A stretch of 64,000 bases of DNA from Micrococcaceae bacterium Sec5.1. GTDB taxonomy: Bacteria; Actinomycetota; Actinomycetes; Actinomycetales; Micrococcaceae. The stretch lies in the NCBI GenBank assembly GCA_039636795.1, contig CP143430.1, positions 496,001 through 560,000 on the forward strand, read 5' to 3'. Positions 23,922-33,515 of this stretch are shown here, one piece after another (the stretch's first letter is position 1; each line of letters opens with the position of its first letter). Position numbers and translations under genes: made by a program. The notes under the pieces are model-generated. The model saw only the letters and a list, made by a program, of their open reading frames with translations, was not told the DNA's origin and ran no database searches.

Positions 23922-24937
23922 TAGGCCGAGACCGGACCCGTGGAGCCGCGGACCGTGAGGTGGGTGGGCATGACTGAGCGGCTGCGGTTACCGCCCCCCG
24001 CCAACGGGTTCAGCTGGGCCAGCAGCATGGACACGGACACGCGGCCTGCTTGCTCAATGGGTGAGCTCATGGTGGTGAGCGGGGGATTGCAGAAATCAGC
24101 CCCGAAGATATCGTCACAGCCCACTATGCTCATATCTTCGGGCACGCGCAGGCCGCGCTCGCGAAGCCGCTGCAGCATGCCGATCGCTATGAGGTCGTTG
24201 AACACAATGCAGGCAGTCACTCCACTGTGGACTGCCGCATCGGCAGCTGCGGCGCCAGATTGCGTCTTCGGCGCAAAAGGGCCGAGGCTGCGAACGTCCA
24301 CCCCACGGTCCCCGGCGGCTTCGGACAATGCCACCCAGCGTCGGGCGCTCGATTGCGAGACTGCAGGTCCGGCTACGTAGGCCACGGATGTGTGCCCCAG
24401 CGAAATAAGGTGATCCAACGCCTGCGGCATGGCCGATGGAGTATCGATGATGACTGCAGGAACGCCGCCGACGTCCCGGTTCACCGTGACCATGGGCATC
24501 TTGGCGGCGGCAGCGGCGAGTGACTCGTCATTCAAGCGGGAGGCTGCAACGATCACGCCGTCAGCACTCTTGCGCAGCTGCTCGAGGGTGCTGGCCTCCA
24601 CTTCGTCGGATTCCTCGGTGTCCACCAGTAACTGTGTGTACCCGGCAGCCTTGAGTTGCAACTGCGTGCCGCGAATGAGATCGAAGTAGAACGGGTTGGT
24701 GATATCCGGCACCAGCACGCCCACTGCTCCGGTCCGGCCTGAGCTCAGCGCCTTTGCCTGGGAGTTTGGCGTGTAGTTAAGTTCGACGGCGGCAGCTTGG
24801 ATCCGCTGCCGGGTGCGGATATTGACGCGGTCCGGATTCGTGAGTGCCCGGGAGACAGTGGACGCCGCGACTCCGCAGAGGGCGGCAATGTCATGGATGG
24901 TGGCGGGCCGGTTTGATGCCACGGGTTGCGTCGCCAT
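23921..24937 (-). CDS. LacI family transcriptional regulator (uronate regulon, paralogue 1)
   Basis: A 338-residue LacI-type repressor. The helix-turn-helix covers about residues 13-60 (IHDIAALCGVAASTVSRALT) and the periplasmic binding protein-like domain about 70-335 (GVLVPDITNPFYFDLIRG, VGCDDIFGADF). It is divergent from the isomerase/oxidoreductase unit and has an operator between. It is closely similar to the second LacI regulator 10 kb away, sharing xPDITNPxxFDxIRG, AYVAGP and the DDIFGADF segment. The inducer is probably a uronate or uronate derivative, inferred from context. Confidence 0.9.
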   Translation of the reverse strand: MATQPVASNRPATIHDIAALCGVAASTVSRALTNPDRVNIRTRQRIQAAAVELNYTPNSQAKALSSGRTGAVGVLVPDITNPFYFDLIRGTQLQLKAAGYTQLLVDTEESDEVEASTLEQLRKSADGVIVAASRLNDESLAAAAAKMPMVTVNRDVGGVPAVIIDTPSAMPQALDHLISLGHTSVAYVAGPAVSQSSARRWVALSEAAGDRGVDVRSLGPFAPKTQSGAAAADAAVHSGVTACIVFNDLIAIGMLQRLRERGLRVPEDMSIVGCDDIFGADFCNPPLTTMSSPIEQAGRVSVSMLLAQLNPLAGGGNRSRSVMPTHLTVRGSTGPVSA

Positions 24938-25020
24938 GGGTGTTCCTCTCTGAACAACGGGTCATCCGGCTGTGATTGCTGCCACACCGTTTATCAAGAA
25001 TGCCACAGCATGGCAGATTA

Positions 25021-25059
25021 TGGCAATCGGTTGTCATGAGGATGCCAAGTTGGCTAAAC
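25021..25059 (+). promoter_or_regulatory. LacI operator overlapping promoter of the isomerase/oxidoreductase unit
   Basis: The dyad TGGCAATCGGTTGTCA (25021-25036) contains TTGTCA (25031-25036) as a probable -35. CTAAAC follows 17 bp later (25054-25059) as a weak -10. The same operator/-35 overlap recurs at three other sites in this cluster. Confidence 0.7.
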
Positions 25060-25149
25060 TCAGGGGACAACACCGCCTGTGAACTATGTCACCGCACCCC
25101 TGCGGCGGCGTCAGGAACAAGCCGCCACAGGCACTATCTAGGAGATTTC

Positions 25150-25995
25150 GTGACTCAACCCAATGCCGTGTGGAGCCTGTCCGGCTTCGGTGATGAGATA
25201 GACCCCGATCCCGCAGTCCAGGCCGCTGTACTCCTGGCCCTGGGCGCCAGCCACATCGAAGTCCGCAGCGCCTGGGACGTCAACGTGTCCGAACTCGAAA
25301 AGGAAGCAGTAGAGCGACTCAAGGGGATTTTTGACGAAAAAGGCCTCAAAATCTCAGCTGTTGCCAGCCCCATAGGCAAGGTGGACGTCAGCCTTCCCGT
25401 GGAGCATGAGGTCAACCGGCTCCGCCAGATCATCTCCGTGGCCAAGGGCCTTGACGCCAAGTACGTCCGGATCTTCTCCTTCTACCGCGCGGAAGGCCAG
25501 AGCCAGGAAGAAATCCGGGATGACGTAATAGAACGCATGAGGGCATTGGCCGCAGAGGCTGAAGCCAGTGGAATCGTCCTGCTCCACGAAAACGAAAAAG
25601 GCATCTACGGCGATACGCCCGAGCGGGTCCTGGACATCATGGAGACTGTGGCCTCCCCGGCACTCCGCGCGGCGTGGGATAACGCCAACTTCGTACAGGT
25701 AGGCGTCAAGCCCTACACCGAGGGCTATGCCATGCTGCGTCCGTACCTTGAGTACTTGCAGGTAAAGGATGCCCTGGCCGATACGGGTGAAGTGGTTCCT
25801 GCCGGGCAGGGCGACGGCGAACTTGATGCCACCATTGCCGCACTCCAGGCCGACGGCTTCACAGGCTTCGCCTCCCTGGAGCCGCACCTCGACAACGCAC
25901 ACGAGCTGGGCGGGTACTCCGGACCCGTAGCCTTCGGCATCGCCGCGCGGGCTTTCGCAGCCCTGGCAGCCAGGAATGGCGTCGACCTGGTCTGA
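25150..25995 (+). CDS. Sugar phosphate isomerase/epimerase (TIM barrel, xylose isomerase-like)
   Basis: A 281-residue AP endonuclease 2/xylose isomerase-like TIM-barrel protein. The GTG start at 25150 follows AGGAGATTTC. Typical strand ends with metal-ligand residues are seen: HIEVRSAWD, VRIFSFYR, LLHENEKGIYGD, AAWDNANFVQ, YLQVKDA and ASLEPHLD. These enzymes epimerise or isomerise sugars or their keto derivatives with a divalent metal. It pairs with the Gfo/Idh/MocA oxidoreductase 51 bp downstream. The substrate is unknown. Confidence 0.85.
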   Translation: MTQPNAVWSLSGFGDEIDPDPAVQAAVLLALGASHIEVRSAWDVNVSELEKEAVERLKGIFDEKGLKISAVASPIGKVDVSLPVEHEVNRLRQIISVAKGLDAKYVRIFSFYRAEGQSQEEIRDDVIERMRALAAEAEASGIVLLHENEKGIYGDTPERVLDIMETVASPALRAAWDNANFVQVGVKPYTEGYAMLRPYLEYLQVKDALADTGEVVPAGQGDGELDATIAALQADGFTGFASLEPHLDNAHELGGYSGPVAFGIAARAFAALAARNGVDLV

Positions 25996-26046
25996 CCGCC
26001 GGATCGACCGCCAGCCCACCAGCACCATCCTTCAAAGGAGCAGGAA

Positions 26047-27054
26047 ATGCCTACAGCGGCAGTCATCGGTTGCGGTGACATCTCAACGATCCACTTTTCG
26101 GCGCTCTCAACCTTGGACGACGTCCAACTGGTGGCGGTATGCGACACCGATCCGGAGCGGTTGCAAGCGGCGGCAGCCGCCCACAGCGTGCCGGGGTACA
26201 CGGACTACCTGGACATGCTGGAGAAGGCGCGTCCCGACGTCGTACATATTTGTACCCCACACCACCTCCATGCGTCACTGGCAGCCGACTGCCTGGAGCG
26301 CGGCGTCAATGTAATCGTCGAGAAGCCCCTCGCGCACACGCTTGAAGAGGGAAAGCGGCTCATTGAAGCGGCTGAACGGAGCAAGGCGAAGATCGCCGTC
26401 TGCTTCCAGAACCGCTACAACGTGACATCGCAGGCAATGCGGAAAATGCTCGACGGCGGTGGGCTGGGTCGGGTAATCGGCGCATCGGCCACTGTTATGT
26501 GGCATAGGAACGGCGACTACTACCGTGATCGGCCTTGGCGCGGCACCTGGCTGGAGGGCGGGGGTGGCTTGATGATGAACCAGGCAATCCATACCGTCGA
26601 TTTGCTCCAGTGGTTGGTGGGCGATGTTGCCAAGGTGGAAGGCCGGGCGTCGACCCGATCTCTGGGCGGCGTGATTGAGGTGGAAGACACGGCGGAGTTT
26701 GTTGCCGAGCACGTGAACGGTGCCCGCAGCGTCTTCTATGCAACTTTGGCTAATGCGGTCAATGCGCCCGTAGCGCTGGACATCGTGACCGAAAAGGCGA
26801 CGCTCAGCCTGCGCGGGGACCTCACTGTGACTTACGACGACGGCACCGTGGATGTCATCCCGGAGCGGGTGGCGGAAACGGGCGGCAGGTCCTATTGGGG
26901 CGTCTCGCATGAGCTCCTGATCAAGGACTTTTACGCCGGACTCGAGAACGACGGACCTTTCTGGATAAGTCCTGCAGAGGCAGGAAAGTCGCTCCGGATC
27001 GTCAAGGACATCTATGCACAGAGCTATCCGGACCAGTTGGAGCGGGTGAGCTGA
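26047..27054 (+). CDS. Gfo/Idh/MocA family oxidoreductase
   Basis: A 335-residue NAD(P)-dependent sugar oxidoreductase. The Rossmann N-terminus reads AAVIGCGDISTIHFSAL, followed by VAVCDTDPERL and the EKPLAHT motif (the family's EKP Lys). The substrate-domain strand GGGLMMNQAIHTVDLLQWL carries the usual H-x-x-D pair. A ribosome site AAAGGAGCAGG lies upstream. Together with the preceding TIM-barrel protein it could oxidise and rearrange a hexose, hexuronate or glycoside. Confidence 0.88.
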   Translation: MPTAAVIGCGDISTIHFSALSTLDDVQLVAVCDTDPERLQAAAAAHSVPGYTDYLDMLEKARPDVVHICTPHHLHASLAADCLERGVNVIVEKPLAHTLEEGKRLIEAAERSKAKIAVCFQNRYNVTSQAMRKMLDGGGLGRVIGASATVMWHRNGDYYRDRPWRGTWLEGGGGLMMNQAIHTVDLLQWLVGDVAKVEGRASTRSLGGVIEVEDTAEFVAEHVNGARSVFYATLANAVNAPVALDIVTEKATLSLRGDLTVTYDDGTVDVIPERVAETGGRSYWGVSHELLIKDFYAGLENDGPFWISPAEAGKSLRIVKDIYAQSYPDQLERVS

Positions 27055-27175
27055 ACGCAGCAGTGCCTGCCGGCGATTTCGGCCGGGAGCCATTGGGGGT
27101 TTCCGGCCGATTTCGTCTCCAATTCAGGGAACCCCGCCCAGCATCCTGGCAACTTGGCAACATTTTCAGAAACTT

Positions 27176-27198
27176 TTGACAATCGGTTGCCAAGCTCG
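27176..27198 (+). promoter_or_regulatory. LacI operator/promoter upstream of the Dpp-type transporter
   Basis: The near-perfect dyad TTGACAATCGGTTGCCAA (27176-27193) lies 106 bp before the binding-protein gene. Its right half supplies TTGCCA (27187-27192) as a -35, with TAATGT 17 bp downstream. The surrounding 244-bp gap (27055-27298) holds nothing else recognisable. Confidence 0.75.
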
Positions 27199-27298
27199 GA
27201 TTACTTCCGTAATGTAAGTCCCACACCCACAAAAATGTGGTTCACACCACACCCTTCGTTCTGATTCGCATCAGGCCAAGATTCAGTAGGAGCCGACA

Positions 27299-28834
27299 AT
27301 GAAGTTAGGTCCAAAGGCGGCAGCAGCCGCCCTCGTACTCAGCGCCTCCCTAGCGCTCACCGCATGTGGCGGCGGAGGCGCCGGAGCCGGTTCAAACGCT
27401 GGTGGCGGAAAGACTGTCACAGCCTTGACGCTGGGCACGCTCCGTGACATTACTTCGTGGGATCCTGCCCAGGCTCACGTCGGCCACGCACTGCAGCCCT
27501 ATCAAGCAGCCTATGACTCCCTGATCCTGCGCGAACCGGATGGCAAGCTCAGCCCCATGCTGGCCACGGCGTGGAAGTACAACACCACCAACACCAAGCT
27601 CACCGTGGACCTCCGGAAGGACGTCACGTTCAGCGACGGCGCCAAGTTCGACGCCACAGCAGCCAAGGCCAACCTTGACCACTTCAAGAAGGCCAACGGC
27701 CCGCAGATGGCCCAGCTCGGATCCGTATCGGACATCGCCGTGGTGGACGAGGACACCATCGACATCAACCTCAGCGCTCCAGAGCCGGCCTTGGAGTACT
27801 TCCTGAGCCAGGCCGCCGGCCTGATGGGCAGCCCCGCAGCGCTCGGCACTGATGCGATCAAGACCGTACCGGTTGGTTCGGGACCCTACGTGATGGACAA
27901 AGCGGCATCGGTGAAAGACTCCCAGACGGTCTTCACTGCCCGCGAGGGATACTGGAACAAGGACCTGCAGAAGTACAAGAAGCTCACCCTGAAGATCCTC
28001 ACAGATCCAACGGCCCGCACCAATGCCCTGGTTTCCGGCCAGATTGATGCCACGCTCCTGGATCCCAAGAACGGCAAGCAGGCAGAGGGTGCCAAGATGA
28101 AGCTGGAAACCAACCAGGTTGACTGGTCCGGTTTGCTCCTTCTGGACCGGGACGGCACTAAGAACCCCGCACTTGCCAACGTCAAGGTCCGTCAGGCCAT
28201 CAACTATGCGTTCGACCGCAAGACCATTCTGGACCAGGTCATGCTGGGCCAGGGAACGCCCACTTCGCAGCCGTTCGGCAAGGAAAGTGGCGCCTGGACG
28301 GAGGAGCTGGAGAACTACTACAGCTACGATCCCGCCAAGGCCAAGCAACTGTTGAAGGACTCCGGTTTCGAGGGCAAGGTAACCCTTGACGTTCCCACCC
28401 TGCCTGGAGCTGAAACCCTTATCTCAGTCATGCAGCAACAACTCGCAGACGTTGGGATCACCCTGAAACCGGGCGCCGCCATCACCAACACGTTCACCGC
28501 GGACGTCGCGGCACAGAAGTACCAGGCGCTCTTCTTCAACCTCTTCCAGGGTGAGCCCACAGTTGCGATCGACCAGATCGTCTCCACCAAGGCGTTGTAC
28601 AACCCCTTCAAGAACACCACACCCGAGCTTGAGGCGAAGATCCAGGCTGTGCGCACCGGTGGCGACGAGGCCGGCAAGCTGGCCCAGGAAGTCAACAAGT
28701 ATGTTGTGGAACAGGCATGGTTCGCCCCGCTCTTCCGCGTGAACCAGATGTACTACCACAACGACAAAGTGAACGTCACCCCGCAAGTACAGCAGGCCGT
28801 TCCGTCCATCTATAACTACTCGCCCGCCAAGTAG
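27299..28834 (+). CDS. ABC transporter substrate-binding lipoprotein, family 5 (DppA-like)
   Basis: A 511-residue solute-binding protein with a lipoprotein signal peptide (lipobox LTAC, Cys23) followed by a Gly-rich spacer. SBP_bac_5 features include TLGTLRDITSWDPAQAHVG, the DGKLSPMLATAW region, LRKDVTFSDG and the VRQAINYAFDR helix. Family 5 proteins bind peptides, nickel or oligosaccharides. The neighbouring sugar isomerases and uronate enzymes make an oligosaccharide or uronide ligand more likely than a peptide, though this is inference. It is first of four transporter genes. Confidence 0.9.
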   Translation: MKLGPKAAAAALVLSASLALTACGGGGAGAGSNAGGGKTVTALTLGTLRDITSWDPAQAHVGHALQPYQAAYDSLILREPDGKLSPMLATAWKYNTTNTKLTVDLRKDVTFSDGAKFDATAAKANLDHFKKANGPQMAQLGSVSDIAVVDEDTIDINLSAPEPALEYFLSQAAGLMGSPAALGTDAIKTVPVGSGPYVMDKAASVKDSQTVFTAREGYWNKDLQKYKKLTLKILTDPTARTNALVSGQIDATLLDPKNGKQAEGAKMKLETNQVDWSGLLLLDRDGTKNPALANVKVRQAINYAFDRKTILDQVMLGQGTPTSQPFGKESGAWTEELENYYSYDPAKAKQLLKDSGFEGKVTLDVPTLPGAETLISVMQQQLADVGITLKPGAAITNTFTADVAAQKYQALFFNLFQGEPTVAIDQIVSTKALYNPFKNTTPELEAKIQAVRTGGDEAGKLAQEVNKYVVEQAWFAPLFRVNQMYYHNDKVNVTPQVQQAVPSIYNYSPAK

Positions 28835-28840
28835 GAACCC

Positions 28841-29782
28841 ATGATCAAGTTCATTGCGAAAAGGCTGGGCAGCGGACTGGTGGTGTTGTTCGTAGTCTCG
28901 GCTCTCACCTTCATCCTGCTGTACACCTCCAGCGGAAGCATCGCCCAAAATATCCTGGGTGACCAAGCCACACCTGAACAGGTGGCCATGAAGGAACAGG
29001 AGCTCGGTCTCGACCAGCCACTTGCAACGCGCTATTTCGCCTGGTTGGGCGATGCCTTGAGCGGAAACCTTGGAACCTCGTGGTTCACGTCGGAGCCGGT
29101 GGCCAACTCCTTGGCCACTCGGATCCCGGTGACCATGACCATGGTTTTCTCCGCAATGATCCTGATCGCCATCTGCGCAGCTCTGATCGGTGTTGCTGCA
29201 GCCGTCAAGCGCGGCTGGGTGGACAGGGCAGTCCAGGTGGGCGCCATCATCGGCGACTCCATCCCCGGATACGTGATCGGCGTGTTCCTTGTGACTATCC
29301 TTGCCATCCAGCTGGGCCTCTTCCCGGCCACCAGCACTATCTCGCCCGAGGTGGGACCTGAGGCCTGGGTGTACTCCATGACACTTCCGGTCATCGCCCT
29401 GCTCATCAACGGTGTGACCGGCGGGGCACAGCAAATCCGCAGTGCCGTGATCAAGCAGCTCGAGCGTGACTACGTCCGCACATTGCGCAGCCGGGGCATT
29501 GGAGAGCGTGAAATCCTCTTCAAGCATGTGCTCCGCAGCGCCGCTCCGGCAGGCCTCACAGTATTGAGCCTGCAACTGATCGGCATGCTGGGAGGCGTGG
29601 TGATCATCGAGCAGATCTTCGCCCTCCCCGGAATGGGTCCCCTCGCAGTTACTGCAACAGGCCAGTCCGATCTTCCCGTAGTCATGGGAGTGGTGATGTA
29701 CACCGTAGTGGTGGTCATCGTGGTGAACCTCCTGGTGGACATTCTCAATGGCTGGCTCAACCCGAAAGTACGTGTGTCATGA
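28841..29782 (+). CDS. ABC transporter permease (DppB-like)
   Basis: A 313-residue inner-membrane permease with about six membrane segments. The DppB-type N-terminal domain (KRLGSGLVVLFVVSALTFIL) is present, as is the BPD_transp_1 domain with the EAA-type loop DYVRTLRSRGIGEREILFKH. It begins 6 bp after the binding-protein stop and overlaps the next gene by four bases, so the four transporter genes are one operon. Confidence 0.92.
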   Translation: MIKFIAKRLGSGLVVLFVVSALTFILLYTSSGSIAQNILGDQATPEQVAMKEQELGLDQPLATRYFAWLGDALSGNLGTSWFTSEPVANSLATRIPVTMTMVFSAMILIAICAALIGVAAAVKRGWVDRAVQVGAIIGDSIPGYVIGVFLVTILAIQLGLFPATSTISPEVGPEAWVYSMTLPVIALLINGVTGGAQQIRSAVIKQLERDYVRTLRSRGIGEREILFKHVLRSAAPAGLTVLSLQLIGMLGGVVIIEQIFALPGMGPLAVTATGQSDLPVVMGVVMYTVVVVIVVNLLVDILNGWLNPKVRVS

Positions 29783-31683
29783 GCGATTCCGTAGATTCAG
29801 CGGCAATTTCCGCAAGTCCCGACTCCATGGGTGTGGCAGCGAAGGTCCCCGATGGACAAAGCGGTACCGTGGTCCGTTCCGGCGTGATGCGCCGCCTCAT
29901 CAGGAACCCCCTGGGTATCGCTTCGCTGGTCATCCTGGGCAGCATCGCCTTGTTGGCTATTTTCGCCCCGGTCCTGGCTCCCTTTGAGGAGAACTTCGCC
30001 AACATCTCCAAGACGTTGGCCGCTCCGGACTCGGTGAATATCCTGGGTACCGACAGCGCCGGACGCGATACCTGGAGCCGCCTGCTCTTCGGCTCCCAGC
30101 TCACCCTGGTGTCCGCCCTGCTGTGCGCAGGTGTGGCCATCGCCATCGGACTCCCCGCGGGCCTGATCGCCGGCTACTACGCAGGCAAGTTCGAAGCGGT
30201 CTCCAACTGGGTAGTGAGCATCCTGATGAGCCTGCCCGGCCTGATCGTTTTGCTTACCATCCGCGCAGCCTTCGGCCCGTCCGTGTGGATTTCCATGATC
30301 GCGTTCGGCGTCCTCATCAGCCCGTCCTACTTCCGGTTGACACGCACAGCAGTCCAGTCTGTCCGCAACGAGCTCTACGTCGATGCCGCGCGTGTCTCCG
30401 GCCTTTCGGACATGAGCATCATCGCCCGCCATATCTTCTCCGTGGTCCGCGCACCCATCATCATCCAGACCGCAGCAATCGCGGGCGTGGCCATCGCCAT
30501 CCAGTCCGGCCTTGAATTCCTGGGACTTGGGGATCCCACCAAGGCAACCTGGGGCGTCATGCTCTCGGAAGGCTTCAAGAACGTCTATCTGACGCCGACC
30601 CTGCTTCTCTGGCCGGCACTTGCCATGGCACTCACCATCGGTGGACTCGTCCTGCTTGGCAACGCCATCCGCGACGCCCTGGAAGACGGCGAAAAGATCA
30701 AGCACCGCAAGAAGAAGGTCGCCAAAGCTGAACGTAATGCTGCAGAACGCACGACGGCGGAACCCGCCAAGGCGCGCCAGTCACGTAAGTCCGTGGCCGC
30801 CGTCGAGACCGGAACCGAACACCACCTGGTCAAGGTGACCAACCTCGGCGTCGGATATCCGCAGGCTGATGGTTCCATCAAAAAAGTAGTGGACGACGTC
30901 TCGTTCCACGTGGACCGCGGCGAAATCCTGGGCATCGTGGGTGAATCGGGTTCGGGCAAGTCCCAGACCGCGTTCTCCATCCTGGGCCTGCTGCCGGACA
31001 ACGCCAGGATCGTGGGCGGCTCCATCCAGTTCGACGGCAACTACACCGTTGCCCCGGGCGAGGACCGCGTCAGCCAGGAGCGGTTGTCCAAGCTGCGCGG
31101 CAAGAGGATCTCCTACATTCCACAGGAACCCATGAGCAACCTGGACCCGGCCTTCACCATTGGCTACCAGCTGGTCACGCCCATGGTCCGTGTCTTGGGA
31201 ATCTCGAAGTCCGAAGCCCGCCAGCGTGCGCTCAAGCTGCTCACCGACGTCGGTATTGCCAACCCGGAACTAACCTTCAACGCTTACCCGCATGAAGTTT
31301 CCGGTGGCATGGCCCAGCGCGTGCTCATCGCCGGTGCCATCAGCTGCGAACCGGACTTGGTGATTGCTGACGAACCCACCACGGCGCTGGACGTCACCGT
31401 CCAAGCGGATGTGCTGGACCTGCTGCGCGAGCTTCAGCAGCGACTGAACATCGGCGTGATCCTGGTGACCCACAACTTCGGCGTCGTCGCCGATCTCTGC
31501 GACCGTGTTGTGGTCATGCAGAACGGCCGGCTTGTTGAAGAAGGAACCGTCCGGGATATCCTCCGAAACCCGAAAGAGCCGTACACCCAGACCCTTCTTG
31601 GGTCCATGCTCGAAGGAAAGACCCCCATGACGATGCTGGTATCCAAGCCTGGATCAGCAGCACAGAAGGAGCCGGTGGCATGA
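29779..31683 (+). CDS. Fused ABC permease-ATPase (DppC-DppD-like)
   Basis: A 634-residue fusion. Residues 1-300 form a DppC-like permease (EAA loop [20 protein letters not shown]). A charged linker (about 305-350, [18 protein letters not shown] and onward) leads to a DppD-type ATPase with Walker A GESGSGKS near 390, signature VSGGMAQR near 507 and DEPTTALD following it. Permease and ATPase are usually separate proteins, but such fusions are known in Actinobacteria. The frame is continuous, so it is not an assembly join of two genes at a frameshift. Confidence 0.92.
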   Translation: MSDSVDSAAISASPDSMGVAAKVPDGQSGTVVRSGVMRRLIRNPLGIASLVILGSIALLAIFAPVLAPFEENFANISKTLAAPDSVNILGTDSAGRDTWSRLLFGSQLTLVSALLCAGVAIAIGLPAGLIAGYYAGKFEAVSNWVVSILMSLPGLIVLLTIRAAFGPSVWISMIAFGVLISPSYFRLTRTAVQSVRNELYVDAARVSGLSDMSIIARHIFSVVRAPIIIQTAAIAGVAIAIQSGLEFLGLGDPTKATWGVMLSEGFKNVYLTPTLLLWPALAMALTIGGLVLLGNAIRDALEDGEKIKHRKKKVAKAERNAAERTTAEPAKARQSRKSVAAVETGTEHHLVKVTNLGVGYPQADGSIKKVVDDVSFHVDRGEILGIVGESGSGKSQTAFSILGLLPDNARIVGGSIQFDGNYTVAPGEDRVSQERLSKLRGKRISYIPQEPMSNLDPAFTIGYQLVTPMVRVLGISKSEARQRALKLLTDVGIANPELTFNAYPHEVSGGMAQRVLIAGAISCEPDLVIADEPTTALDVTVQADVLDLLRELQQRLNIGVILVTHNFGVVADLCDRVVVMQNGRLVEEGTVRDILRNPKEPYTQTLLGSMLEGKTPMTMLVSKPGSAAQKEPVA

Positions 31684-32567
31684 GCATCTCAGTTACATCA
31701 CCGCAAAGCGCCCCGTTGCTGTCCGTGGAGAACCTGGTGGTCGAGTACCCCAGCAAGAGGTTCCGGGCCAAGCCCTTCCGGGCGCTGACGGACATCAACA
31801 TCACCATCGGCCAAGGCGAAACCCTTGGCCTGGTGGGGGAGTCCGGCTCGGGCAAGACCACCTTGGGCAGGGCCGTTCTGGGCCTCGCCCCCGTCACTTC
31901 CGGAAAGGTGATTTTCGAAGGCAACGACATCAGCAACGCCTCGCGCAAGGAACGCCGGACGCTGAGCCGGGACCTCCAAGTGGTGTTCCAGGACCCCTAC
32001 ACGTCGCTGAACCCTGCCTTGGAAATCGGCGACATCCTGGCTGAACCGCTGGGCGTGCAAGGAATGGAATCGGCAGCGGCCAAGAAGCGCGTCAAGGAAC
32101 TGCTGGACCAGGTGGGCCTGCCGTCGGACGCGATCCACCGACTACCCCGTGAGTTCAGTGGCGGCCAGCGCCAGCGTGTTGCGATTGCCCGGGCTTTGGC
32201 GCTGTCACCCAAACTCATTGTCTGCGACGAACCGGTCAGTGCTTTGGACCTCTCCACCCAGGCCCGCGTTCTGGACCTCTTCCTGCAGATCCAGAAGGAC
32301 ACCGGGGTTTCGTACCTGTTCGTCTCCCACGACCTCGACGTCGTGCGGCACATCAGCCACCGCGTAGCCGTGATGTACCACGGCGAAATCGTGGAGCAAG
32401 GCCCCGCCGAGGTGGTCACCCGCGATCCCGATCACCCCTACACCCAGCGACTGTTGCTCGCCTCGCCCGTGCCCGATCCTGACCGCCAGGAACAACGGCG
32501 GGCAGACCGCCATCGTTTGCTCGCAAACCAACACAGCCAAATCGAACAGCAAGGTGCCGTGGCCTGA
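31680..32567 (+). CDS. ABC transporter ATPase (DppF-like)
   Basis: A 295-residue ATPase with Walker A GESGSGKT near 53, Q-loop VFQDPY near 103, signature FSGGQRQR near 158 and DEPVSALD. The C-terminal oligopeptide/dipeptide extension (YTQRLLLASPVPDPDR) is typical of DppF/OppF. It overlaps the upstream fusion gene by four bases and supplies the second ATPase of the importer. Confidence 0.92.
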   Translation: MSISVTSPQSAPLLSVENLVVEYPSKRFRAKPFRALTDINITIGQGETLGLVGESGSGKTTLGRAVLGLAPVTSGKVIFEGNDISNASRKERRTLSRDLQVVFQDPYTSLNPALEIGDILAEPLGVQGMESAAAKKRVKELLDQVGLPSDAIHRLPREFSGGQRQRVAIARALALSPKLIVCDEPVSALDLSTQARVLDLFLQIQKDTGVSYLFVSHDLDVVRHISHRVAVMYHGEIVEQGPAEVVTRDPDHPYTQRLLLASPVPDPDRQEQRRADRHRLLANQHSQIEQQGAVA

Positions 32568-32629
32568 ACGGCCAGGCATCCCATGACACATCCAGGGCCC
32601 GGAAGGGCCCGGAAACCCCGGAGGAAAAA

Positions 32630-33490
32630 GTGGCCACAATAGGCGTCCAAGCCATGATGCTGAAGGACAGTTTTGCTGATGTGGGAGCATTCGAAACGCT
32701 CCGCAAGGTCAGTGCGATCGGCTATAACGCCGTCGAAATTTCCCAGATCCCCATGACTGCGGAGAACGTGGGCGAGCTGGACCGCTCCCGCACGGAGCTG
32801 GGCATGGACATTGCCGCGCTTTCGGTCAATATTGAAGGCCGCAAGGGCATGCCCGTGGAATCACTGGCAGACGACTTCGACAAGATCGTGGACGATGCCA
32901 AGCGCCTGGATACCTCGTTGCTGCGCATTGGCATGCTTCCGTTCGGGGCAATGAAGTCTTTGGATTCGGTGGTTGAATTCGCCAAGCAAGCCAACGGCTA
33001 CGCCGAACGGCTGCAGGAACAAGGCATCAGCCTTTACTACCACAACCACCACATTGAGTTCGCGAAGTTCGACGGCAAATACATGCTGGATATCATCGCC
33101 GAAAACTCCCCGGCCATGGGTATGGAGATTGATGTCCACTGGGTGCAGCGCGGCGGCCTGGATCCCGTCCGCACCCTCCAAAAGTACGCCGGCAAGACTG
33201 CCATGGTGCACCTCAAGGACTACAGGATCGGCCAGATGCCGGAATCGTCCTTCGGGCTTCTGGAGAAGGGCGACTTCCCCGGGTTCATGGCGGAGTTCCG
33301 GAATGTGGTGCAGTTCGCCGAAGTAGGCGAAGGCAACCTGGACTTCCCATCCATCATCCCTGCCGCCATGGCCGCTGGGGCCCGGTATCTCCTGGTGGAG
33401 CAGGACGAACTGTATGGACGGACCGTCTGGGATGCACTCCAGACCTCGTACGACAACCTGGTGGCCATGGGCCACGCCGACCTTTTCTAG
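32630..33490 (+). CDS. Sugar phosphate isomerase/epimerase (second TIM-barrel protein)
   Basis: A 286-residue AP endonuclease 2-like TIM barrel that starts at GTG 32630 behind GGAGGAAAAAG. Strand ends typical of the family are GYNAVEISQIPM, YYHNHHIEFAKF, MEIDVHWVQRGG, VHLKDYRI and LVEQDELYGR, which supply metal-ligand Glu, His and Asp residues. It differs from the first isomerase at 25.1 kb and more closely resembles inosose isomerase/dehydratase-type members. It lies just before another Gfo/Idh/MocA gene. Confidence 0.87.
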   Translation: MATIGVQAMMLKDSFADVGAFETLRKVSAIGYNAVEISQIPMTAENVGELDRSRTELGMDIAALSVNIEGRKGMPVESLADDFDKIVDDAKRLDTSLLRIGMLPFGAMKSLDSVVEFAKQANGYAERLQEQGISLYYHNHHIEFAKFDGKYMLDIIAENSPAMGMEIDVHWVQRGGLDPVRTLQKYAGKTAMVHLKDYRIGQMPESSFGLLEKGDFPGFMAEFRNVVQFAEVGEGNLDFPSIIPAAMAAGARYLLVEQDELYGRTVWDALQTSYDNLVAMGHADLF

Positions 33491-33515
33491 ATTTTCAATA
33501 CAGGAGATTGCATTC

